Source: JAPLHP01 sp963720375
GTDB lineage: Bacteria; Chloroflexota; Dehalococcoidia; UBA2247; RBG-13-53-26
DNA: 32,426 nucleotides
Direction: 5' to 3'
NCBI GenBank assembly: GCA_963720375.1
Contig: CAVRFM010000014.1
Location: 1-32,426, forward strand
The position numbers and the translations under genes were made by a program. Position 1 is the first letter of the stretch. Each line of letters opens with the position of its first letter. This document shows, one piece after another, positions 16,069-23,830 of this stretch. The notes beneath the pieces are model-generated. The model worked only from the letters and a program-made list of their open reading frames with translations, did not search any database and was not told where the DNA came from.

Positions 16069-17230
16069 TTCCGCTTTGCCTCCAGCATCTCCAGAAAGGC
16101 CTGCACCCTCGTCATGATCTGGCCTGACCCCGAAGTGCCGTATTCCACGTCCAGTGACAGCATTGGTATGCCGCTCCGGTTCAGTGTCTCGGTGAGGAGC
16201 GGCAGATCGTTGGAATAGGGTGAGCAATATCTTATCGTCTGGCTGATCACTCCGTCCACCCGGAATTCCCGGATGAGGTCCAGCATCCTCTTAAACCGTT
16301 CTTCTGAGGGAAACATGCGGGCGCAGGGGAAGTTGTTCAGGTACCTGTGGGCGATGGCCTTGAGAGGATCATCGCGGCCGCCGGTAGCCACCTGATTATA
16401 CCAGTATCTGGTGCTGGTACATAGCTCGTCGGTGACGACCAGCCCTCCGGTCTCCTCGATGGACCGGATGAATTCGGCATTGTTGAGAGCGCTGCCGGCG
16501 ATCATGATTCTGGCTCTCCCTTTGCACCTGCGCCCCGAACGTTCCAGGTCCCGGAGGAGTCCTCTCAAGCAGTCGTTGAAGGTCTCCTTCGGCATGCGTG
16601 AGCTGGCGTTGAGCACCTCCATGGTCTGGCTCCCGTCTATTGGAGGCTCATCCGCCTTTCTCAGGTCGTTAAGCGCTTTGAGGAGAGAGCGGGACTCATT
16701 GTAGAGGTCGATGGATTTCCTCAGGGACTCCTCGGTAATCTCTACGTTGAGGTAGTCTTCCAGCTGCTTCTTGAGCAGGACTACCTGGCTCAGGTAGAGG
16801 GCGACAGCTCTCTCGGAGTATTTGCGGGGCACCGTCAGGATATGGTGAAAGGGCACCGGCACGTAGTGTCGCCAGAGATCGAACAGGCGGCGGGCACCGT
16901 CGCAGGTGGAGCCGGCGACCAGGCCGTCCAGGTACCCGTATTCCCCCTGAGGGCCAGCTGCAGGCAGCTCCGCGCGAAAGAGCAGTTATTAACGTAGAAA
17001 TAGGCGGTGCCGTCCTGAAGGTCTGTTTCCCCGGCGTACCCCGATATCCTGACAGGCAGAGCACCGGCGGCGTGCAGGAGCTCTTCAGGGACGTAGGTAC
17101 ATACCCAACCGATAACTTTCTGTCCGGAGGCCTTGGCGGAAAGGATATCGGGGGACTTGGGGAAGGTCCTGTTTATTTCCTGGAAGCGCTCCATGATGCT
17201 GGGAGACGCGCATATTTTGTCAGCGGACAC
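16065..17230 (-). pseudogene. 2-hydroxyacyl-CoA dehydratase / benzoyl-CoA reductase family subunit (first), frameshifted
   Basis: First gene of the operon, about 388 aa after repair. The N-terminal frame (17230 to about 16948) reads VIGWVCTYVPEELLHAAGALPVRISGY, the family's opening motif, and has cysteines in NNCSFARSC. The second frame continues EYGYLDGLVAGSTCDGARR and runs to 16065, with IRYCSPYSNDLP near the end. The break falls in a run of five C (16943-16947); six would keep the frame, so one base is missing in a homopolymer. The start is GTG 17230, though an ATG at 17194 (MERFQEIN) is also plausible. Element copy 3 lies 18 bp upstream. With the next subunit and the two ATPases it forms an ATP-driven reductase or dehydratase; benzoyl-CoA-like aromatics or 2-hydroxyacyl-CoAs are candidate substrates. 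Confidence 0.85.
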
Positions 17231-17247
17231 CGGGTTTTTCCATTACC

Positions 17248-17325
17248 ATATCGTTCTCGTTTGGTTGAAAACAGCCAAAGCGTGAGATCAAGTTGCTGGA
17301 ATCCTCGATGAAAACCAAATGGAAC
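17248..17325 (+). repeat. 80-bp inverted-repeat element, copy 3
   Basis: Starts ATATCGTTCT and has arms CGTTTGGTT (17258-17266) and AACCAAATG (17313-17321), with the conserved interior CAGCCAAAGCGTGAGATCAAG. One arm base differs from the other copies. It ends 18 bp before the first codon of the reductase operon, so it would be in that operon's leader or promoter. Confidence 0.75.
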
Positions 17326-17375
17326 CCATTACCTCTATGGTACATCGTATGCCGAGGTATAGTAAAGTAAAGAAA

Positions 17376-17404
17376 TGGTAAAATATTCCCCCGTTTTTTG
17401 TCAA
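17376..17404 (-). promoter_or_regulatory. Possible promoter of the reductase/dehydratase operon
   Basis: On the minus strand a perfect TTGACA (17399-17404) is followed after 17 bp by TTACCA (17376-17381), a poor -10 box. It lies upstream of element copy 3 and about 150 bp from the operon start. The -35 match and spacing are good, but the -10 is weak. Confidence 0.35.
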
Positions 17405-17928
17405 GACGCCATCCTGCCCCCTGTTTTCACGGGGACAAGCTTCGCAGGAATGACGTGGTCGGCTTTTTCGGAGATGACGCAGTGGGCAATATGTTACCCT
17501 GACACTCATGCAGTTTGTCACCCATGGCTTTTATACAGTTTGTCACCCTGAGCGAAGCCGAAGGGTCTCCCCTGGTGGCTGTCGGGGACCTGCCCCCTAC
17601 CTTTGAGGATCCACGGATTTGGGCTGCTCCCTTAATCCGTGAGTGGGATCCTTTCGTCACCCTGTGTCATTGCGAGGAGGCTGTAGGGGCGGTTCGAGAA
17701 CCGCCCTCCGACGAAGCAATCTCAGAGATGAGCTATCACCTATCAACTATCACCCATGAGCCATCACCTATGAACTATGAGCTATCAACCATTAGCTATT
17801 TCGAACTTAGGATTTAGAGTTTGAAGAAGTGGCTGTCGGCTCCCCGACCTGACCATGTCATTCCCGTGCCAACGGGAATCCAGGTGGGGGTCGGAGGATA
17901 TGGTAACACTTCTCTGGATTCCTGCAGG
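17405..17928. repeat. Extragenic palindromic repeat block 3
   Basis: Contains GTCACCCTGAGCGAAGCCGA (about 17541, repeated near 22936), CTGCTCCCTTAATCCGTGAG (17624), a GGGCGGTTC/GAACCGCCC hairpin (17687-17706), the CTATCA/CTATGAG word run (about 17712-17806) and an ATTCCCGT/ACGGGAAT hairpin with loop GCCA (17860-17879). The module ending in GGATTCCTGC is interrupted at about 17928 by an IS3 transposase fragment. No intact gene is seen between 17231 and 18141. Confidence 0.75.
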
Positions 17929-18123
17929 CCTGGGAAGCCCACTGACAACGGGTTGATCGAGGCCTTCAACGGACGCCTGCGCCAGGAGTGTCTCAACGAA
18001 AGCTGGTTTCTATCCCTGGAAGATGCCAGGGAGAAAATCGAAGCATGGAGAATGGACTATAATAGAGAGCGCCCCCATGGTGCGCTGGGGATCTGGCACC
18101 CCTGGGGTACGCGCAATCAGTGA
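17929..18123 (+). pseudogene. IS3-family transposase (OrfB) remnant, integrase core C-terminus
   Basis: Reads PGKPTDNGLIEAFNGRLRQE, then CLNESWFLSLEDAREKIEAWRMDYN and RERPHGALG, the end of the rve integrase core of IS3-family OrfB. It keeps the third catalytic Glu (IEAFN). Only about 55 of roughly 280 residues remain. No OrfA, no other catalytic residues and no terminal repeats were seen. The frame upstream is repeat sequence, so the open frame from 17821 is a chance fusion. It marks an old insertion into repeat block 3. Confidence 0.85.
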
Positions 18124-18141
18124 AATGACCCATAAAACTAA

Positions 18142-18417
18142 CATTATGACTGGTACAAAGGAGGGAGCAGCCTCAAAACTCGCAACTCTAACTTTGTAGT
18201 GGTACAATTTTCGGCACGTCAAGGGGATTGGGAAACCATCAATATGTTGCCATATGGTGTCATAATGTCTAGTCACGACTATGCGATTCGGGTAACCTAT
18301 GCCCCATCTGCCAGCGAATGGGTCAACTGGCGGGTCGATTTGGATGGATCAAGTGACTTTGCCTGCTCTGATGATCCCGGGGAGACATGGACGCATGGTG
18401 AGGTGTCGGGAGCATGA
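18142..18417 (+). pseudogene. Fragment or small protein upstream of the GH16-like gene
   Basis: The frame is open from 18142, with a possible GTG start at 18199, and ends by overlapping the next ATG (ATGA at 18414). It encodes about 72-90 residues: SNFVVVQFSARQGDWETIN and DYAIRVTYAPSASEWVNWRV suggest beta-strands of an extracellular domain. There is no signal peptide or ribosome site at the GTG. The gene probably lost its 5' part in the IS-associated rearrangement just upstream. The four-base overlap suggests that the original gene was translationally coupled to the next one. Family not recognised. Confidence 0.4.
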
Positions 18418-19832
18418 AGAGACTAATCGTTGCTTTGTTCTGCTTGCTTCTACTGTCCCCGCTGATCGGGATTCTAGCCATTCCCCCTAAACCTGTCTTC
18501 GCCACCACATATTTGACCTTTGCGGGATACACTTGGGAGGTACGCACCTACACTTCCGGCGGCAAGGTGTATGCAGAGAATAACGCCTGGGTCGATAGTA
18601 ACGGCTATATGCACCTGAAGATCAGCTATGTAGGGGGGAGCTGGTATTGTGGAGGAGTCAGGACTACCCAGTCTTTGGGATTTGGAACTTATCAGTGGGA
18701 AGTGCAAAGCAGCGTCGATAACCTGGACCCATATGTTGATCTTGGCCTTTACCAATATCCGAAATACAACCCCGGGGGGAACCACCACGATGAAATAGAC
18801 ATAGAGTTCGCCCAATGGGGTATCCCTGAATATGCCAACAAAGCGAAGTACACGGTCTTCCCTGATATCTCAGATGGGGCTGAATCAGACTACTCCTTTA
18901 CCTATTCCTACTCTGGCGCGACCACAAACATATTTACCAGAACCAGCGATAATATATCCTTTCAGACCCTCCAGGGAGGTACGGAACTGGCCAGCTGGAC
19001 ATACGCCCCGGGGGACTCGACGAAAATACCCCAGGATGATCTTTTGGTCTACATGGGGCTGGGACTCTACAATGGTCATGCGCCTTCCGATGGCAATGAA
19101 GTGGAGGCTGTGATTACTGGTTTCACCTTCACTCCCTCGGGAGCATCCGCAAACGCAGGCACTATTGATCACTACACCGTGACATCGGACAACTACACAC
19201 AGCAAGTGACCGTGCCTTTCACTGCGACCGTAACCGCTTACGATGCCCTTGGCAATCTCGTGCCGGCAGACAACGTTACGATGACCATGAGCTCGACCCC
19301 CCCAGGCATCATCTTCGATGGCAACGCCAACGGAGTCTACGGGGAGACGGGAGACGATGTCGGCGTATTGACCGCTGGCACGTTAAATATCCAGGCCAAG
19401 GCCGTATCAACCTCTGAAAGCATCATCATTAGCGCAACTGACGCCGATGGCAACCAGGTAGATAGCGCTCCTTACACCATCCAGGACTTCCGCTGCTTCA
19501 TCGCCACCGCCGCCTACGGGACACCCATGATTCACCAGATACAGGTGCTACGCGACTTCCGTGATGAATACCTGATGACAAACCCGGCAGGACGCTGGTT
19601 CGTTTCTACGTACTACAGGCTCAGTCCACCACTCGCCAGATTTATTGCCAACCATGATTCACTGCGGGCTCTCGTGCGTGTTGGCCTTACGCCGGTCATC
19701 TGGCTTGCCACCCTGGTCACCAAGACCACTTCGCTCCAGAAGATAGCCATCCTTGTCTCAATGATTGCTGCAGTTTCTGCGGCTGTACTATGGCTCCGCA
19801 GACGCAGGCAATCCCCATTACCTCCTGCTTGA
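18414..19832 (+). CDS. Exported GH16-like (concanavalin fold) protein with CFI-box C-terminus
   Basis: A 472-aa exported protein. Residues 1-30 are a signal peptide (LIVALFCLLLLSPLIGILA, then VFA). Residues about 33-240 form a family 16 glycoside hydrolase-like beta-sandwich with the catalytic pattern EIDIE at 127-131 (E127, D129, E131), so beta-glucan-type hydrolysis or binding is likely. Residues about 250-356 look like an Ig-like/invasin-type domain (VTVPFTATVTAYDALGNLVPADNVT). At 361 begins CFIATAAYGTPM followed by IQVLRDFRDEYL, the CFI-box C-terminal region found on many secreted proteins of anaerobes. A final hydrophobic helix with an RRRR stop-transfer tail (about 442-466) suggests membrane anchoring. 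The substrate is not known. Confidence 0.85.
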   Translation: MKRLIVALFCLLLLSPLIGILAIPPKPVFATTYLTFAGYTWEVRTYTSGGKVYAENNAWVDSNGYMHLKISYVGGSWYCGGVRTTQSLGFGTYQWEVQSSVDNLDPYVDLGLYQYPKYNPGGNHHDEIDIEFAQWGIPEYANKAKYTVFPDISDGAESDYSFTYSYSGATTNIFTRTSDNISFQTLQGGTELASWTYAPGDSTKIPQDDLLVYMGLGLYNGHAPSDGNEVEAVITGFTFTPSGASANAGTIDHYTVTSDNYTQQVTVPFTATVTAYDALGNLVPADNVTMTMSSTPPGIIFDGNANGVYGETGDDVGVLTAGTLNIQAKAVSTSESIIISATDADGNQVDSAPYTIQDFRCFIATAAYGTPMIHQIQVLRDFRDEYLMTNPAGRWFVSTYYRLSPPLARFIANHDSLRALVRVGLTPVIWLATLVTKTTSLQKIAILVSMIAAVSAAVLWLRRRRQSPLPPA

Positions 19833-20142
19833 TCGTCTGCTGATAGTGACCTTACGCCTTTCTTAGTACCACCTTGAATGAGAGTACACGGCTGCCACGG
19901 GCAAACCGTTCATCCTGTCTTAAGCACTCTCTATATTCTCTGTTCTCTGACTTGCACGACGCAGGAGCCTTGTCTGTAGCTGGATTCGTTGTTTAAGCGC
20001 GTCGCCGCCAGTGTTTCACGTTTGTGAAGGCTAGGCGCGAACGTGTGGATAAGCTCCGGCTGTAGTATACTATTGCAGTCTCCAATGGCCTACAGGCCGG
20101 AAGCCTGCTCCGGCCATTTATAGAGGGAGGGAGATAGAGCTG

Positions 20143-22204
20143 ATGGTCAAGGTACAGAGTCTGATACTGATAGGGTTGCTGTGTCTGGTCATGGCAGCGC
20201 TGGTGGTGGCACAGAGCGGAGGAGTCCTGGCGTGGTCGGGAGACTCCACCGTGAATACTGCCGTTTGCACCGCTTCGGGCGATCAACAAGTTCCCCTGAT
20301 CACCTCCGATGGCTCGGGGGGGGCCATCATCACCTGGTATGACAACCGCAGCGGCAACAGGGATATCTACGCCCAGAGGGTGAACTCTGACGGCGCTGCC
20401 CAGTGGACCGCCGACGGCGTAGCCATCTGCACTGCTTCGGGCGATCAATACCCCTGCGACATCATCCCCGATGGCGTCGGGGGGAGCCATCATCACCTGG
20501 TATGACAACCGCAGCGGCAACAGGGATATCTACGCCCAGAGGGTGAACTCTGACGGCGCTGCCCAGTGGACCGCCGACGGCGTAGCCATCTGCACCGCTT
20601 CGGGCGACCAAAACTCCCCCCGGATGACCTCCGATGGCTCGGGAGGAGCCATCATCACCTGGTATGACAACCGCAGCGGCAGTTATGATTACTACGCCCA
20701 GAGGGTGGACTCCGCCGGCGCTGTCCAGTGGACCGCCGACGGCGTAGCTATCTGCACCGCTTCGGGCGTTCAAATGGGACCCCAGATTACCTCCGATGGC
20801 TCGGGGGGCGCCATCATCGCCTGGTATGACTACCGCAGCGGCAGCAACAATGATATCTACGCCCAGAGGGTGAACTCCGCCGGCGTTGTCCAGTGGATCG
20901 CCAATGGAGTAGCTGTCTGCACCTCTTCGAGCGTTGGACCCCACCCCCGTCCCCCCCTCCAGATCATCTCCGACGGATCAGCGGGGGCTATCATCACGTG
21001 GTATGACTACCGCAGCGGCAGCAACTATGATATCTATGCCCAGAGGGTGGACTCCGCCGGCGTTGTCCAGTGGACCGCCGACGGCGTAGCCATCTGCACC
21101 AATCCGGGCAATCAAGAATGGCCCCAGATCATCTCCGACGGATCGGCGGGGGCCATCATCACCTGGCATGACGACCGCAGCGGCAACTGGGATATCTATG
21201 CCCAGAGGGTGGACTCCGTCGGCGCGGTCCAGTGGACCGCCGATGGCGTAGCCATCTGCACCGCCCCGGGCGACCAATACTCCCCCCAGATGATCTCCGA
21301 TGGGTCGGGGGGAGCCATCATCATCTGGGACGACGACCGCAGCGGCAGCGGCTGGGATGTCTACGCCCAGAGAGCGAACTCCGACGGCGCGGTCCAGTGG
21401 ACTGCCAACGGCGTAGCCATCTCTACCGCTTCGGGCAGCCAGGACAGCCCCCAGATGACCTCCGATGAATCGGGGGGAGCCATCATCACCTGGGACGACA
21501 GCCGCAGCGGCAACTGGGACATCTATGCTCAGAGGGTGGAGTCCACTGGGAATCTGCACTCCGACGCTACGCCTCCCACAGTGACCCTTACCTCGACTGC
21601 CACCTCTCCCACCAAGGTGTCGCCCATTCCCATGACCGCCACCTTCAGCGAGGCCGTCACCGGCTTTGTGGTAGGTGATATCACGGTGGGCAACGGCACC
21701 GCGGGCAACTTCGTGGCGGTGAGCACCACCGTCTATACCTTCGATGTGACTCCCGCAGGGCAGGGCGCGGTCACCGTGGATGTGGCCGCCGACCTGGCCC
21801 AGGACGCCGCCGGCAACGGGAATACCGCTGCCACCCAGTACAGCGTTACCTATGACACTCTCCCGACCATAACTTCCTTCACGACGTCCTCGACTGATGA
21901 GGGCGATTCGGTGATCATTACCGGTACCAACTTCACCGGGGCAACAGCAGTCAAATTCGGGGACACGGATGCCTTGAGCTTCACTGTTGATTCGGACACC
22001 CGGATTACTGCTGTGGTGAGCTCTGGTACCAGCGGCAAGATAACCGTGACCACTGCGGAAGGCACTGCCACCAGCGCACATGACTTCCCCCTGCCTGCGG
22101 GATCGGTCAACTGGTGGCTGGTCGGCGGCATCATCATTGCTGTGGTTATTCTCTTCGGTGCGATTGCATGGTGGAGGATGGGCTTGCGCCGCAAGGGAGG
22201 ATAG
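20143..22204 (+). pseudogene. Exported repeat protein with Ig-like and IPT/TIG domains and C-terminal anchor, frameshifted
   Basis: Signal peptide (LILIGLLCLVMAALVVAQ), then eight tandem units of about 48 aa of the form DGSGGAIITWYDNRSG, DIYAQRVNSDGA, QWTADGVAICTASG, probably blades of a beta-propeller. Then an Ig-like domain (TPPTVTLTSTATSPTKVSP to TQYSVTYD), an IPT/TIG domain (PTITSFTTSSTDEGDSVIITG) and a C-terminal membrane helix with an RRKGG tail. The frame breaks near 20472: GATGGCGTCGGGG has one G more than the matching GATGGCTCGGGG of other units. Removing it joins 20143-20470 to 20471-22204 (about 686 aa). Likely a surface adhesin or scaffold. Indel artefact versus slippage in the repeats cannot be told apart. 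Confidence 0.82.
20310..21545. repeat. Coding tandem repeat, eight units of about 145-165 bp
   Basis: DNA repeats inside the surface-protein gene. Units share GCCATCATCACCTGG, CGCAGCGGCAAC, ATCTACGCCCAGAGGGTG and TGGACCGCCGACGGCGTAGC. Units 1 and 2 (about 20322-20610) are nearly identical at DNA level over about 130 bases, while later units have diverged. This indicates a recent duplication of one unit. Confidence 0.8.
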
Positions 22205-22439
22205 TATGCTGTCTGAGCTGCACCATGAGGCAGAATGCCTGCAACTCAACTTGTCCAGTCTGCTGCATCACACAGAAGCTCGGAAAGTGCAGTAGGTCAC
22301 AGAAGCCTGGAAAGTTCAATCGCATTGTGGCTGCTTTTGTTTGCAGAGAGTCAGCCATCTCTCCCGCCTTCACTGCTCCCTGGCTTCTTCCTGTAGGCCG
22401 GGCTTGGGGTAAATAAGCTGGTGGCTCACCCCTTCTCTC

Positions 22440-22990
22440 TGTCATTCCCGTGCAAACGGGAATCCAGAGACACCCCACGCCGTGTCATTGCGAGGAGCGA
22501 AGCGACGAAGCAATCTCAGAGATGAGCTATCACCTATCAACTATCACCCATGAGCCATCACCTATGAACTATGAGGCTATCAACCACGAGCTATTTCGAA
22601 TTTGTGTATTGTTTCGGATTTCGAACTTAGGATTTAGAGTTTGAAGAAGTGGCCGTCGGATCCCCGACCCGACGCTTGGTATTTCCCGCAATCCGAAGGT
22701 CTGGTCGAGAGAGGGTGTTTCAAGGCTCGCTCTTCTGGAGTGACAATGCACACCGCATCATGTCATTGCGAGCCATTCTCCAAACCGAGCGAGGAGAAGG
22801 CGCGGCAATCCATACATTTGTCTGACCGCATCACAACCACCCCGGGATTGCTTCGTCGTCCTTCTGATGAAGGACTCCTCGCAATGACAACAGTGTGGAC
22901 TTAGGAGACAGCTTCCGGGCACCTGGCACTCACGCAGTTTGTCACCCTGAGCGAAGCCGGAGGGTCTCCCCTCACAAAGCGAATGACGCC
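22440..22990. repeat. Extragenic palindromic repeat block 4
   Basis: Fills most of the gene-free 22205-23038 interval. It contains the ATTCCCGT-GCAA hairpin (22444-22463), GTCATTGCGAGGAGCGAAGC (22484), the CTATCA/CTATGAG word run (about 22511-22595), GATCCCCGACCCGACGC with TTTCCCGCAATCCGAAGG (about 22658-22700), GGCGCGGCAATCCATACATT (about 22799), and CACCCTGAGCGAAGCC (about 22941). The same modules, in different orders, make up the other three blocks. Between 22205 and 22440 I see nothing definite. Confidence 0.75.
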
Positions 22991-23038
22991 TATTCTTGCA
23001 ACTAAGCACTGGTCAGTCGGCGGCTGAGGCCGTTTTGC

Positions 23039-23650
23039 TTAGATTGGCCCGAGCTTCGGGCTGTAGTAGATATCGTCAGGAAACAGGAATAGCCCGTCAT
23101 TGCTGTCGAGGTCTATCCCTGCCGCCATGTAGGACCTCCATATCACCTCTGCACAGTGTAGATTCTCAGCGTTGACCTTGAGCGGTATGGTGGCAGTGGC
23201 TGTGAAGTCAAACGGCTTGCCTACCTGGGCCATTGCATAGTCGATAGCCTTCCGGATTATCTCCTCACGATCAGGGATATCCTTGAGCCTTCTGACAGTG
23301 ATATCCGCGGGCTGGTCTCGGTCAAGGAATACCGGCAGGGGCGTGTAGTAAACCCCGAGATTATAGGTGGCCTCTATCACTCCCGCGTAGGGTTGCTCCC
23401 CCACATAGAGCGCCAGGTGGTCCCAGTATCCGGGATGGCTCCACCCCTTGTAGATATCAACGAAGAGGATGTCACCCGGCTGAAGCATCTCTTCCTGCAC
23501 CGCCACTGCGGGGAGAGACATATTTCTCACAATGACGATCGATACGACCGCTGCCAAAAGCAGGATGACTATGACAGCTCTTTGGACAAGGTGGACAAAC
23601 TGGACAGAATGGACAAATTTACCGGATGTACTCAAGATGCCTCCCCCCAA
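23039..23650 (-). CDS. YiiX/YebB-like permuted papain-fold hydrolase (C92-type), membrane anchored
   Basis: About 203 aa. A hydrophobic segment (AVIVILLLAAVVSIVIV, about 25-41) anchors or exports it. The rest matches the NlpC/P60-like permuted amidase/peptidase family: LQPGDILFVDI, then the histidine motif WDHLALYVG, the acidic VIEAT, and the late cysteine in NLHCAEVIWRSYMAAGIDLD. In permuted members the Cys is C-terminal, as here, so the active site looks complete. Likely substrates are peptidoglycan peptides or lipid-linked amides. The start is uncertain: the frame opens at TTG 23650, with GGGGGGAGG just inside it. The first 22 residues come from a 9-bp repeat (TTTGTCCAT-like). Confidence 0.75.
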   Translation of the reverse strand: MGGGILSTSGKFVHSVQFVHLVQRAVIVILLLAAVVSIVIVRNMSLPAVAVQEEMLQPGDILFVDIYKGWSHPGYWDHLALYVGEQPYAGVIEATYNLGVYYTPLPVFLDRDQPADITVRRLKDIPDREEIIRKAIDYAMAQVGKPFDFTATATIPLKVNAENLHCAEVIWRSYMAAGIDLDSNDGLFLFPDDIYYSPKLGPI

Positions 23651-23765
23651 ATACTGCCCCCTGGCATGCTTCTTGTCAAGATTTCAGCACGTAATGCTCC
23701 GGAAAGGGAAGGACAATGGACAATGCACGGGTAGAGGTTTAAGCACGGATCCGGCAACCGGGTCA

Positions 23766-23793
23766 GTGCAACTGCCCACGTGGGCAGTTGCAC
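23766..23793. promoter_or_regulatory. Perfect 28-bp palindrome
   Basis: A fully symmetric sequence with half-site GTGCAACTGCCCAC centred on CACGTG. It lies between the end of the pilin-like gene (23831) and the start of the YiiX-like gene (23650), both on the minus strand. No T-run follows on either strand, so it is not a standard intrinsic terminator. It may be a protein-binding site or an RNA hairpin protecting the upstream message. Confidence 0.6.
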
Positions 23794-23830
23794 ATTAAAA
23801 ACCTCGGTTAGCTTTTCTCAAAACCGGGTA

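Noticed and set aside
17815..17928. N-terminal extension of the transposase frame from 17821
   Set aside because: This stretch is repeat block sequence containing the CCCGT hairpin. Homology to IS3 OrfB begins only at 17929.
19890..20000. Possible second c-di-GMP-I riboswitch upstream of the repeat protein (GGGCAAACC near 19898, then GACGCAGGAGCC about 50 bases later)
   Set aside because: The two boxes are too far apart, no helix joins them, GACGCAAAGCC is not intact, and no P1 helix or terminator was found. Similarity is probably chance or a dead remnant.
20087..20120. GGCCGGA/TCCGGCC hairpin before the repeat-protein gene as a terminator
   Set aside because: No T-run follows on either strand and the stem is short. 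It may still be structured, but I cannot support a function.
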